In this document: positions 24,452 to 33,531 of the stretch, in pieces
Position numbering within the stretch: the stretch's first letter is position 1
How the letters are laid out: every line of letters starts with the position of its first letter
Assembly: GCF_000178455.1 (NCBI RefSeq)
Contig: NZ_ADNU01000037.1
Location: forward strand, 1-64,000
Direction: 5' to 3'
Length of the DNA: 64,000 nucleotides
Source: Brevibacterium mcbrellneri ATCC 49030
Lineage (GTDB): Bacteria; Actinomycetota; Actinomycetes; Actinomycetales; Brevibacteriaceae
Program-made: the position numbers and the translations under genes
Notes under the pieces: generated by a model
The model's input: the letters and a program-made list of their open reading frames with translations, nothing else
Databases searched by the model: none
What the model was told of the DNA's origin: nothing

Positions 24452-27217
24452 GTGCCAACCACTCAGCCACGTCGCCTCGTTATTGTGGAGTCACCCACAA
24501 AGGCCCGCACAATCGTTGGATACCTGGGCGACGGCTACGATGTGGAAGCGTCCGTAGGTCACATCCGTGACCTGCCCCAGCCCTCAGAGCTCCCGGCCGA
24601 CATGAAGAAGGGTCCCTACGGCAAGTTCGCCGTCGACGTGGATAACGGCTTCGACCCCTACTACCGGGTGGACCCCGGCAAGAAGAAAAAGGTCACCGAA
24701 CTCAAAAAGCTCCTCAAGGACGCCGACGAACTCTACCTCGCAACCGATGAGGACCGCGAAGGGGAAGCCATCGCATGGCACCTCATCGAAGTGCTCAAAC
24801 CAAAAATCCCCGTCAAACGCATGGTCTTCCACGAAATCACCCCGGAAGCCATCAACCGCGCACTGGAAAACACGCGCGAACTCGACATCAACCTCGTCGA
24901 CGCCCAAGAAACCCGCCGCATCCTCGACCGTTTATACGGTTACGAAGTGTCGCCGGTTCTGTGGCGCAAGGTCCGCGCCGGGCTGTCCGCCGGTCGCGTC
25001 CAGTCGGTTGCCACCCGCCTGGTCGTCGAGCGTGAACGTGAACGCATGAAGTTCATCCCCGCCGACTACTGGGACCTCGACCTGGCACTATCCCTGCCCG
25101 ACGCCGCCGACGGTGAAGAATTCGCCGCCAAACTCACCACCTACCTGAGCCAAAAAGTGGCCACCGGCCGCGACTTCGACGACGCCGGTCAACTGAAAAA
25201 GGCCAGCTCTGAGGTCGTGGTCCTGGGTAAGGACGACGCCACCAAACTCGCCTCCGTGCTCAACGTCGGAGCGCCCTTAAGCGTCTCCGGGCTTGAAACC
25301 AAGCCGTACTCACGCCGGCCCGCCGCCCCGTTTACCACCTCAACCCTGCAGCAGGAAGCCGGCCGCAAACTGCGCATGAGCTCCCGCCAGGCCATGCGCG
25401 TTGCCCAGTCGCTGTACGAAAACGGGTACATCACATATATGCGTACGGACTCCTCGGCCCTGTCCGCCGAGGCCGTTGCCGCCGCCCGCAAGCAAGTCAC
25501 CGAACTCTATGGGCCCGAATACGTCCCCGGCTCTCCGCGGGTTTACGCGAAGAAGCAGAAGGGTGCGCAGGAAGCACACGAAGCGATCCGTCCCGCAGGT
25601 GACTCGTTCCGCACGCCCGCCCAAGTGCAAGGCAAACTGTCTAGCGACGAGTTCAAACTCTACGACCTGATCTGGAAGCGCACTGTCGCCTCCCAGATGG
25701 CCGACGCAAAAGGCTCCACCGCCACCATGAAGATCAGCGCCGACCTCAGCACCCACCTCGGGGACGGGGCAACGGCAGGCATGACCGCCTCGGGAACGGT
25801 CATCACCTTCCGCGGATTCCTCGCCGCCTACGAAGAAGGCCGCGACGCAAGCCGCTACGACTCCGGTGACGCCGGTTCACGCCTCCCGCAAGTCACGGAA
25901 GGCCAAGAACTCGCCGTCCACTCCGCAGAAGCCGCGGGGCACACAACCGCGCCACCGCCTCGGTACACGGAAGCCAGCCTGGTCAAGCGGTTGGAAGAAC
26001 TGGGAATCGGGCGCCCATCCACCTACGCGGCCATCATCTCCACCATCCAAGACCGTGGGTACGTGCGCCCTCGCGGGAACGCGCTGGTGCCCAGCTGGCT
26101 CGCATTCTCCGTGGTCAGATTGCTTGAAGAGCACTTCGGCGGACTCGTGGACTACCAGTTCACTGCTGACCTGGAAACGGAACTTGACCACATCGCAGCT
26201 GGTGAACTCGACCGCACGCAGTGGCTTTCCGACTTCTACTTTGGAACCGGTGCCGCCGGAGCTACAGTCACCGACGGCCCAGACGGTGACCAACCCGCCA
26301 GCGACCACCCGGGACTCAAACCAACCGTGGATGATCTGGGCGACATTGACGCCCGCGAAGTCAACACCGTGCAGATCGCGGATGACGTGACCCTGCGCGT
26401 GGGCCGGTACGGGCCATACCTGGAAGTCCCCACCGACGACCCCGAAAAACCCAAGCGCGTATCAGTGCCAGACGACCTGGCCCCAGACGAACTCACGGCC
26501 GAAAAAGCCCGCGAACTCATCGAAACCCAGGGCGACGGCGACCGCGAACTCGGCGTGGACCCGGAAACCGGGCACACGATCGTTGCCAAGAACGGGCGCT
26601 TCGGCCCCTACGTCACCGAGGTGCTACCCGAATCCGACGCGCCTGCCAAACGCGGCACCAAGAAGCCCAAGCCACGCACCGCCTCGCTGTTTAAGTCCAT
26701 GGACCTGCAGACCGTTAGGCTGGAAGAAGCGCTGAAACTTCTGAGCCTGCCCAGGGTCGTTGGCCAAGACCAAGAAGGCGTGGACATTACCGCGCAAAAC
26801 GGACGCTACGGGCCCTACCTGAAGAAGGGAACCGACTCGCGATCACTGGAATCCGAAGAACAGATTTTCAGCATCACAGTCGAAGAAGCATTGGCGATCT
26901 ACGCGCAACCCAAGACGCGCGGCGGGCGCAAAGCGGCGGCTCCGCTCAAGGAATTCGGCGAGGACCCCGAAACCAAGAAGCCCGTCGTTGTGAAGGACGG
27001 TCGCTTTGGCCCCTACGTCACCGACGGCACCACCAACGCGACCCTGCGTAAAGACGACTCGGTGGAGACCATCACCGCAGAACGCGCGTTCCAGCTCCTG
27101 GCCGAAAAACGTGCCAAGGGACCCGCCAAGAAGCGCACCACCGCGAAGAAGACGACCACCCGGAAGACGACTGCTTCGAAGACCACGGCGAAGAAATCCA
27201 CCGCCAAGAAGAGCTAA
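24452..27217 (+). CDS. topA: DNA topoisomerase I
   Basis: 921-residue type IA topoisomerase that relaxes negative supercoils. The TOPRIM domain has LVIVESPTKARTI at the N-terminus and TDEDREGEAIAWH; the catalytic tyrosine is in GYITYMRTDSS near residue 329. Actinobacterial C-terminal topoisomerase repeats follow (several NGRFGPYV / NGRYGPYL units between 640 and 860), and the protein ends in a lysine-rich tail (about 885-921, KKTT repeats) used for DNA binding and processivity. GTG 24452 is preceded by GAAAGGAC. The TAA stop directly abuts the stop of the convergent lipoate-ligase-type gene with no intergenic base. Rv3646c counterpart. Confidence 0.97.
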   Translation: MPTTQPRRLVIVESPTKARTIVGYLGDGYDVEASVGHIRDLPQPSELPADMKKGPYGKFAVDVDNGFDPYYRVDPGKKKKVTELKKLLKDADELYLATDEDREGEAIAWHLIEVLKPKIPVKRMVFHEITPEAINRALENTRELDINLVDAQETRRILDRLYGYEVSPVLWRKVRAGLSAGRVQSVATRLVVERERERMKFIPADYWDLDLALSLPDAADGEEFAAKLTTYLSQKVATGRDFDDAGQLKKASSEVVVLGKDDATKLASVLNVGAPLSVSGLETKPYSRRPAAPFTTSTLQQEAGRKLRMSSRQAMRVAQSLYENGYITYMRTDSSALSAEAVAAARKQVTELYGPEYVPGSPRVYAKKQKGAQEAHEAIRPAGDSFRTPAQVQGKLSSDEFKLYDLIWKRTVASQMADAKGSTATMKISADLSTHLGDGATAGMTASGTVITFRGFLAAYEEGRDASRYDSGDAGSRLPQVTEGQELAVHSAEAAGHTTAPPPRYTEASLVKRLEELGIGRPSTYAAIISTIQDRGYVRPRGNALVPSWLAFSVVRLLEEHFGGLVDYQFTADLETELDHIAAGELDRTQWLSDFYFGTGAAGATVTDGPDGDQPASDHPGLKPTVDDLGDIDAREVNTVQIADDVTLRVGRYGPYLEVPTDDPEKPKRVSVPDDLAPDELTAEKARELIETQGDGDRELGVDPETGHTIVAKNGRFGPYVTEVLPESDAPAKRGTKKPKPRTASLFKSMDLQTVRLEEALKLLSLPRVVGQDQEGVDITAQNGRYGPYLKKGTDSRSLESEEQIFSITVEEALAIYAQPKTRGGRKAAAPLKEFGEDPETKKPVVVKDGRFGPYVTDGTTNATLRKDDSVETITAERAFQLLAEKRAKGPAKKRTTAKKTTTRKTTASKTTAKKSTAKKS

Positions 27218-27970
27218 CTAGGCTAGCCGGTGCCTCTCGTCATATGCGCGAGAGGCTTCGATAACCTCACTGGTGAGCGCGGTTTCGCACAGGTCCCATT
27301 CCGTGGCGTACGCGGTCAAAAACGCGTCTTTGACGTCCTCAACCGTGATCCCCGGGTGGAGCTCACTCAACGCTCCACCCGTTTGCGGATCCCACTCCAC
27401 ACCTAGGGCGGCTTCGACATCGGTCAGGCACGCGCGAATGGGCTGCGGGTCCGTCACAATCACTGAGGACGAAAACAACCACCCCTTATTGGTCACCCGT
27501 TGCGCTGTCCCAATGATCTTGATGCGCCCGGCCGCGTTGACTGAGAACTCGCCCGGGCAGTACTCGCCAGGAATCTCGCCAACGCGCGCATCCACACCCA
27601 GTGTGCGCAAAGCTGAGGCGTACAGCTCACCAAACTGGGTGAACCGCTCCTGCGTCTTGCCGTACAGCGTGCTGGCCGGTTCCATGTGGTCAAGCACCAA
27701 ACTCCCGAGGTGGTACGCCGCCGCGCGTCCCCCAAGGGTCCGCAGTGCTGGAGTAAAACCGTGAGCGCGGGCCGCCTGGGTTGCCTGTGGGAAACCCTCT
27801 GCGAACCGGTCGCGGGCACCAAACGCCACCGTGGGTTGTGGCTGGTATATCCGCAGGGTAGGTCCGCGGGTTCCGTTGCGGACGTCGTCAAGAAGGGCCC
27901 GGGCAACGCCGAGGTCGCGAACAGCTCCCTTGCTGGTGTCCGCTATGTATTCCAAGTGGTGTGACATCAC
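27218..27970 (-). CDS. Lipoate-protein ligase A / octanoyltransferase-family protein
   Basis: 250-residue member of the biotin/lipoate ligase fold. Family features are LRIYQPQPTVAFGARD, RTLGGRAAAYHLGSLVLDH (the RR-x-GG-x-xYH substrate loop, with a leading RTLGG) and GEYCPGEFSVNAAGRIKIIGTAQR with the conserved lysine region. It probably transfers octanoate or lipoate, or is a paralogue of unknown donor. The GTG start at 27970 lies 6 nt after TAAGGT on the minus strand, which suggests a leaderless mRNA; ATG 27967 is the alternative. It shares a very short divergent promoter region with the tmk fusion. Confidence 0.75.
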   Translation of the reverse strand: MMSHHLEYIADTSKGAVRDLGVARALLDDVRNGTRGPTLRIYQPQPTVAFGARDRFAEGFPQATQAARAHGFTPALRTLGGRAAAYHLGSLVLDHMEPASTLYGKTQERFTQFGELYASALRTLGVDARVGEIPGEYCPGEFSVNAAGRIKIIGTAQRVTNKGWLFSSSVIVTDPQPIRACLTDVEAALGVEWDPQTGGALSELHPGITVEDVKDAFLTAYATEWDLCETALTSEVIEASRAYDERHRLA

Positions 27971-28018
27971 GGCTTAACCTTACGCGGTAACGAGGGCTGG
28001 GCGAGTAGGCTTAGCCAT

Positions 28019-30493
28019 GTGGATACTCAAACTGTTCTCTCTAAGCCACACGCCGGAACCATTGGCCACGCTGCGCTCGAAGTAGGGGCGTGGCTCGTCG
28101 CGCTGAGCTCAGCGGCGATTTCCTTCGCCATTGTGGGTATCCACGGCTTCGGCGGGGCCATGGACATCAGCCGCTACGGCGAACTCACCCAGATCCAACG
28201 CGACGGCGGGTTCAACTCATCTTTCGCGGTTCCAGGACTACTCGCGTTCTTTGCGCTCGCGGTGGCGGGTGTCCTCATTCCACCTAAAAAGCTGACACAG
28301 CTCAAAGAGTCGGTCCGTTCCCAGCTCCTCACACTTTTTGCAGCCGCGACTGCGTGCGTGTCAGTCGTCGTTGTGTTCATTCCTACTTTCTGGCTCACCC
28401 TGATCGTGGCCGCTCTGCTGGGCATGTTGGTGGGCGTACTTGCTGCCCACGCGCCTGAACTTCACACCAAACCGTGGCGCACAGGTGGCCTGGCGGTTGG
28501 AATCTTCCTGCTGGTCACGTACTACTTTGAGCTGGAACACGGGGTTCCGGCCGGTGCTCACGCGTTACGTTGGCTCCTGTTTGTCGGGGCGATCCTCCTC
28601 ATTGTGGCAGCACTGATGGTACTGGTGTTCCCGCTGTCGTCTGACCGCGACATCGACGACCTTCACACGTTCCCTCACACCCTGGCCATCAAACGCTCCC
28701 GCGGTCACATGTCGATCGCTTTTCCGTGGGCCTGCTACGCACTGTTCGCAGTACTGGGCGCACTGTTCTTACTTCCTCTTCCCGCCACCGTGGACGGGGG
28801 ATACGGTCAGGGTGCAATTGGACTCATGACTGCGGCGGTTCTTTTGGGTTGGGCTGCCGGATACGAGTCCGGTCCCACCTTCGCTCCCGGCATGACCCGT
28901 CCACGCCTTACCGCGTTCGCGTTGGTCGCAGCGGGGCTGTTGATGATCTGCGCTGGCTTGATTGACGAGCTTTCTGGAAAAGCCGTACTCATGGCACTCA
29001 CCGCGTTCTGCGTGGGCGTGGGTGTGCGCGCTCAAAAGTATGAATTCTCACGCCGCGTGGGCCTCGCTGTAGGTGCGCTGTTGGCTACTCTGCTCTGTGG
29101 TCTTGACCTCACGTTCGACATCCATCTGTCAGCAGTAACCACGTGGGTGCTGTCCGCATCCGGCGTGGCCTTCAGTGCGATCGGTCTTCTGGCCTTTGCA
29201 ACCGGAATCTTGGCAATCTTCTTTTTCTCACCCATGGGTGTGCGCGGAATGGGCGTCGACCTCATGAACGCGTTCCAAGTTTCCGGTGACAGCTCGCCTA
29301 GAGCCACAGCACCAGCCTTCGCAGTCGCTGAAGATCAGGAAACACGCGTGCTGCCAGCGGCGACCACCTCGGCGGACGAACCCCAGGACGCCGGCGCCAA
29401 CTACCTTGCGGTTCCAGAACCCGTAACGCCTTCCACCGGTCTGTTTATCGCGATCGAAGGCGGGGACGGGGCCGGGAAGACCACCCAGATTCGCAAACTG
29501 GTCGAACACCTAGAATCCCGCGGCTTTGACCCCGTTATTGCGACCCGCGAACCCGGTGGCACGCCTGTGGGGAAGTCCATTCGCAGTGTGTTGCTTGACG
29601 GTGAAGCGGTGTCAAAGAAATCAGAAGCGCTCCTGTACGCAGCTGACCGTGCACACCACGTTGCGACCCTCGTGGCACCGAGCTTGGAACAGGACGGTGC
29701 GGTTGTCACTGACCGGTACATTGACTCTTCGCTTGCCTACCAGGCCGGAGGCCGTGAGCTGTCTGAGGACGATGTGCTGGCCTTGTCGAGGTGGGCGACC
29801 TCGGGGCTGGTTCCCAACCTCACCTTGGTTCTGGACATTGACCCACGCGTGGCCGCCGAACGCATGGGGAACCGTGAGGACGCTAACCATCTAGACAAAC
29901 AGAGCCTTGAGTTTAAGGACCGCGTGCGCGCCGGTTTCCTCCGGCTGGCAGAAGCTGAGCCTGACCGGTACGCAGTGATTCCAGCGGGACGCTCAGTCAA
30001 CGAGGTCGCAGAACACATTCAGCGCGTGGTTGACGCCATAATCGACGGTGAAGAGTCAGCAGACGTCGCCGACACATTTGAACCGATCGCACCCCGAGGT
30101 GTGTTCGTAGGCGTGCCCACAGAACGGATGTCTCCTGAAGACGCTCAGAAAGCGGTTGACGAACACCGTTACGCTGAGTCGCCACAGTTCTTAACCGAAC
30201 CAATCAAAGCTGATGGTGCTGAAGACGCTGACAGCGCGGCAAGCGCTGAAAGCACAGAAGACACAGAAAACGCTGCAACCACAGTACTGCCACAACGTCC
30301 CAAAGCTGAAGGCGCGCCAAAACCTGGGGGACCAACTCGTGCGCAGGCAGAGCCAGAAACTCCAGAGACTCAAGAGAAGCCCACAGACACGGCAGAGCCC
30401 GACCCTGAAACCTACCGCGCCAAGTTGCAGCGGCAGTCCATGATCGAACAGCAGGCGCGTCAACGTCTGCGTGATGCGCGACGGAATTCATGA
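28019..30493 (+). CDS. tmk: Thymidylate kinase fused to an N-terminal membrane domain
   Basis: 824 residues. About 20-410 hold 11-12 hydrophobic helices (MFS-like size, no transporter signature I can name). The kinase domain, about 472-690, makes dTDP from dTMP: P-loop EGGDGAGKTTQ, DR-type motif REPGGTPVGKSIR, and the lid region VVTDRYIDSSLAYQAGGR. A 130-residue acidic, low-complexity tail follows (about 695-824). GTG 28019 is 7 nt after TAGGCT, so translation is probably leaderless. A similar membrane-tmk fusion exists next to topA in Streptomyces, as I recall, so the fusion is ancestral, not an assembly error. The stop overlaps the holB start (ATGA). Confidence 0.9.
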   Translation: MDTQTVLSKPHAGTIGHAALEVGAWLVALSSAAISFAIVGIHGFGGAMDISRYGELTQIQRDGGFNSSFAVPGLLAFFALAVAGVLIPPKKLTQLKESVRSQLLTLFAAATACVSVVVVFIPTFWLTLIVAALLGMLVGVLAAHAPELHTKPWRTGGLAVGIFLLVTYYFELEHGVPAGAHALRWLLFVGAILLIVAALMVLVFPLSSDRDIDDLHTFPHTLAIKRSRGHMSIAFPWACYALFAVLGALFLLPLPATVDGGYGQGAIGLMTAAVLLGWAAGYESGPTFAPGMTRPRLTAFALVAAGLLMICAGLIDELSGKAVLMALTAFCVGVGVRAQKYEFSRRVGLAVGALLATLLCGLDLTFDIHLSAVTTWVLSASGVAFSAIGLLAFATGILAIFFFSPMGVRGMGVDLMNAFQVSGDSSPRATAPAFAVAEDQETRVLPAATTSADEPQDAGANYLAVPEPVTPSTGLFIAIEGGDGAGKTTQIRKLVEHLESRGFDPVIATREPGGTPVGKSIRSVLLDGEAVSKKSEALLYAADRAHHVATLVAPSLEQDGAVVTDRYIDSSLAYQAGGRELSEDDVLALSRWATSGLVPNLTLVLDIDPRVAAERMGNREDANHLDKQSLEFKDRVRAGFLRLAEAEPDRYAVIPAGRSVNEVAEHIQRVVDAIIDGEESADVADTFEPIAPRGVFVGVPTERMSPEDAQKAVDEHRYAESPQFLTEPIKADGAEDADSAASAESTEDTENAATTVLPQRPKAEGAPKPGGPTRAQAEPETPETQEKPTDTAEPDPETYRAKLQRQSMIEQQARQRLRDARRNS

Positions 30494-31683
30494 CGGCTGA
30501 GACAAGCTCCGGAATGTCCGGGACCGTGTGGGCAGACCTCGTTGGTCAGGACGCAGCGATCGCAACCTTGGCGCGCGCGGCCAGTGACCCGCAGTCCATG
30601 ACGCACGCGTGGTTGCTCACAGGGCCGCCTGGGTCGGGCAGGTCGAACGCTGCCAAAGCGTTTGCTGCCGCACTTCTCACCCCCGATCACGGTGCAACGC
30701 TGAGCGCGCAGGCCAAGCGAGCGCTGGCAGGCACCCACGAATCCATGACGGTGATCTCCACCCAAAAGTCGGTCATCTCAATCGACGAAGTCCGCGACAT
30801 TGTGGGCAAAGCCCAAGCCGCACCCGTGAACGCCGACTGGCGTGTGGTCATTATTGAAGACGCCGACCGCATGACAGAACGCACATCGAACGTGCTGCTC
30901 AAAGCAATCGAAGAACCCCCACCGGCGACCGTGTGGATCCTGTGCGCCCCCAGCCCCCAAGACGTTCTGATGACCATCCGCTCACGGTGCCGTAACGTCA
31001 ACCTGCGCATCCCGCCGGTCAAAGCGATCGCACAACTGCTCAACACTCGCAACGGTATCGACCCAGAAGTTGCGACGTGGGCGGCCTCAGCTGCCCAGAA
31101 CCACATTGGGCGCGCCAAATACTTAGCTACCAACGCTGACGCACGTCAGGTACGTGAACAGATTCTGCGCATCCCACTCAAGTTCGACTCCCTGGGTGCC
31201 ACCGTTCGGCTCGCTGGCGAAACGCTCGACCAAGCTACAACACGTGCCAGTGACCGCACCAAGGACCGCAACGCGCAAGAAAAAGAAGAACTCTTGCGCA
31301 CGCTTGGAGTTGAACCAGGCAAGAACCCGCCGCCGGCCGTGCGATCCCAAATCAAACGGCTCGAAGACGAACAAAAGCGCCGCGATTCACGAGCCCGCAA
31401 CGACGAACTCGACGCCGTCTTCCTCGAGCTACTCGCGCTCTACCGGGATGTCCTCATGTGGGGGATGGGTGAAAAAGAAAACGTCATCAACGTGGGGGAT
31501 GAACAGCTAATCTCGAGCATTGCTGACTCTTCAGACCCCGTGACCACGCTCAAACAGATCGAGGTTCTACAACTGGCCCGGACCCGCCTGCAAACAAACA
31601 CGGCCCCACTCCTCATCGTGGAGGCCGCGTTCATTGGATTGTCTCGCCCGTGGAGTCCTGCCGCTCAGGCTACTGGTCGCTAG
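30490..31683 (+). CDS. holB: DNA polymerase III delta-prime subunit, zinc cysteines missing
   Basis: 397-residue clamp-loader subunit. It has AAA+ features: LTGPPGSGRSNAAKAFAAALL (P-loop with R where active ATPases have K, normal for delta-prime), VVIIEDADRMTERTSNVLLKAIEEPPP and TIRSRCRN (sensor 1 arginine and SRC motif). The usual four-cysteine zinc module between P-loop and Asp box is replaced by TPDHGATLSAQAKRALAGTHES, with no cysteine; the whole protein has only two. A coiled, charged insert (about 255-310) precedes the C-terminal collar domain. It is coupled to tmk by ATGA, and its end overlaps the convergent M20 gene by 14 nt. Rv3644c counterpart. Confidence 0.92.
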   Translation: MTAETSSGMSGTVWADLVGQDAAIATLARAASDPQSMTHAWLLTGPPGSGRSNAAKAFAAALLTPDHGATLSAQAKRALAGTHESMTVISTQKSVISIDEVRDIVGKAQAAPVNADWRVVIIEDADRMTERTSNVLLKAIEEPPPATVWILCAPSPQDVLMTIRSRCRNVNLRIPPVKAIAQLLNTRNGIDPEVATWAASAAQNHIGRAKYLATNADARQVREQILRIPLKFDSLGATVRLAGETLDQATTRASDRTKDRNAQEKEELLRTLGVEPGKNPPPAVRSQIKRLEDEQKRRDSRARNDELDAVFLELLALYRDVLMWGMGEKENVINVGDEQLISSIADSSDPVTTLKQIEVLQLARTRLQTNTAPLLIVEAAFIGLSRPWSPAAQATGR

Positions 31684-32812
31684 TCAGCAGGTCTACCACC
31701 AGGCCTGCGGTGAGGTCGACGCGGGGCAGAATCGAAGCGATGCGGGCGTGTTCGTCCACCGCGTGCGATCCGCCGCCCACAGTGCCTAAACCGTCCAGGG
31801 TGGGTGTGCCCAAGGCCGCCGTGAAGTTTCCGTCGGAACCGCCACCCACCATGATGGGTTTGAGTTCGTCGTGTCCCAGTTCCTGCGCTACTTTGCGGGC
31901 TCGGGCGAACAGGTGCGCTGATACTTTGCGTTCCCACGGTGGGCGATTGATCCCGCCGTCTAAGTGGAGTTGAGCGCCCGGAATGACGGGGCGTAGTCTG
32001 CGCAACGCTTGGTCTACGCGTTGTTGTTCGCGGGCCGAGGTGGCCCGTGAGTCGATCGACAAGGTAGCGTTCGCTGGCACCGTGTTGGTGGTGGTTCCGG
32101 AGTGCATAAAGGAAGGGACCACGGACGTCCCGGCTTCAGGTTTGTGTAACCCTGCGATTTTGACGACTTGCGAGGCCACTTCGACGGTGGCGTTGATGCC
32201 TTTTTCTGGTTCAACGCCAGCGTGGGCGGCGCGCCCGGTGACGTTGAGGTGGTAGATGGCCACACCCTTGCGGGCTACCTTGACCTCACCGTTGGGGCCA
32301 CCGGATTCAAAAACCAGGGATGCGCGTGCGTGAGCAGATTCGTGTTCGATGAGGTCCCGGGAGGTCAGGGACCCCAGCTCTTCATCAGCAGTGACTAAAA
32401 GCGTGACACCGTCCAGAGTGCCCAGCTGCTCTTTGACTTTTTTGAGTGCGTGCATCGCGATGAGCACGCCACCTTTCATGTCATCGGTACCGGGTCCGCG
32501 AATGATCCCACCAGAGATGGTGAAAGGCATATCGTCGATGGTTCCCAGTGGCCACACAGTGTCGTGGTGGCCAATGAGCACTACGCGCCGGGGGCCGTTT
32601 CCAAAGCGCCACACCAGGTGGGGGAAGCCGTCGATGACATCTATCTGTGCGGGCTCGCCCATTAAACCTTCGCCCAACGCACTAAAAAGGCGCGCGGAAC
32701 GGTGAAGCGCGGCCTTGTCGTTTGAAGGGGACTCGGTTTCCACTGCTTGGTGGAACTGGTGAATGAATAGTTCCAGGTCAGTGGTCGTAGAGAGGTTCGG
32801 ATGAGCAGACAT
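31670..32812 (-). CDS. M20-family zinc peptidase (carboxypeptidase G2-like)
   Basis: 380-residue aminoacylase/carboxypeptidase. Metal and catalytic elements are VVLIGHHDTVWP (HxD), RGPGTDDMKGG (bridging Asp), VTADEELGS (catalytic Glu-Glu) and GGGSHAVDEHARI (last metal histidine). A dimerisation/lid domain lies at about 175-290. The closest type by motif spacing is CPDG2/acetylornithine-deacetylase-like. The substrate is unknown. No operon partner: it converges with holB, and its upstream region (32813-32918) separates it from the DUF4178 gene on the other strand. Confidence 0.85.
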   Translation of the reverse strand: MSAHPNLSTTTDLELFIHQFHQAVETESPSNDKAALHRSARLFSALGEGLMGEPAQIDVIDGFPHLVWRFGNGPRRVVLIGHHDTVWPLGTIDDMPFTISGGIIRGPGTDDMKGGVLIAMHALKKVKEQLGTLDGVTLLVTADEELGSLTSRDLIEHESAHARASLVFESGGPNGEVKVARKGVAIYHLNVTGRAAHAGVEPEKGINATVEVASQVVKIAGLHKPEAGTSVVPSFMHSGTTTNTVPANATLSIDSRATSAREQQRVDQALRRLRPVIPGAQLHLDGGINRPPWERKVSAHLFARARKVAQELGHDELKPIMVGGGSDGNFTAALGTPTLDGLGTVGGGSHAVDEHARIASILPRVDLTAGLVVDLLTSDQ

Positions 32813-32918
32813 TAATCATTACTGTACCTAATGTGACACATTCGCCTGCGGGTGAGTCACGAAGCAACAGAGTAAATTGGTTGTGAAACAGCCAGCCACA
32901 AACAGGATCGGGCCAGCC

Positions 32919-33530
32919 ATGAAATTCCTCGCGTTCATTTTCCTTATTGCGCTCATCATCGGCGCAGTGATTTACATCATCGCCACGGTGAAAAAGGCTA
33001 GGAACCGCGGGGAGACATACGGGGAAACTCAACGGACACCTCGGGACCCCTTTGCCACCGAGCAAGACACAACCGGCGACCCGTTCAAAATCCGGGCCGG
33101 GGACATGCTCCAGTTTGGTGATGACAAGTACTTTGTTCGCGGTTCCATCCACTTCACAGAAGGCGTGTACACCTGGCATGAACACTTCTTTCAGGCGGAT
33201 GCAAACGCTACACGGCGGTGGCTGTCGGTCGAAGCTGACCCCGATCTTCAAATGGCGCTGTGGCAGGACGCGCCTGGTCTAAGCGCACAAGCTGGTGCGT
33301 CAGTGGTGACGTACAACAATATGCAGTTCCGGCTCGACGAATCGGGGCAGGCGAACTTCAGAACAGAAGGAACCACGGGTCTGCCAGAGTCGGGAGTCGC
33401 CTACTATGCCGACTACGAATCGGACGACGGGACGCTTTTGAGCTTTGAGCGGTTTGGCAACGGGGCGTGGGAAGCGAGCATTGGACGGCCGTTGCCACGC
33501 GGAAGCTTCACTATTTACCCGGGGTCCTGA
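32919..33530 (+). CDS. DUF4178 membrane-anchored protein
   Basis: 203 residues: one N-terminal membrane helix (FLAFIFLIALIIGAVIYII), then a basic segment, then a beta-rich DUF4178 domain (about 60-195) with GDMLQFGDDKYFVRGSIHF and YYADYESDDGTLLSFERFG. ATG 32919 is preferred over the upstream GTG because it starts directly before the membrane helix. The domain resembles those found beside aminopropyltransferases and DUF350 proteins. The first gene of a five-gene tightly packed operon (to 36546). Function unknown; a role in handling or sensing the product of the aminopropyltransferase is inference. Confidence 0.7.
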   Translation: MKFLAFIFLIALIIGAVIYIIATVKKARNRGETYGETQRTPRDPFATEQDTTGDPFKIRAGDMLQFGDDKYFVRGSIHFTEGVYTWHEHFFQADANATRRWLSVEADPDLQMALWQDAPGLSAQAGASVVTYNNMQFRLDESGQANFRTEGTTGLPESGVAYYADYESDDGTLLSFERFGNGAWEASIGRPLPRGSFTIYPGS

Positions 33531-33531
33531 T

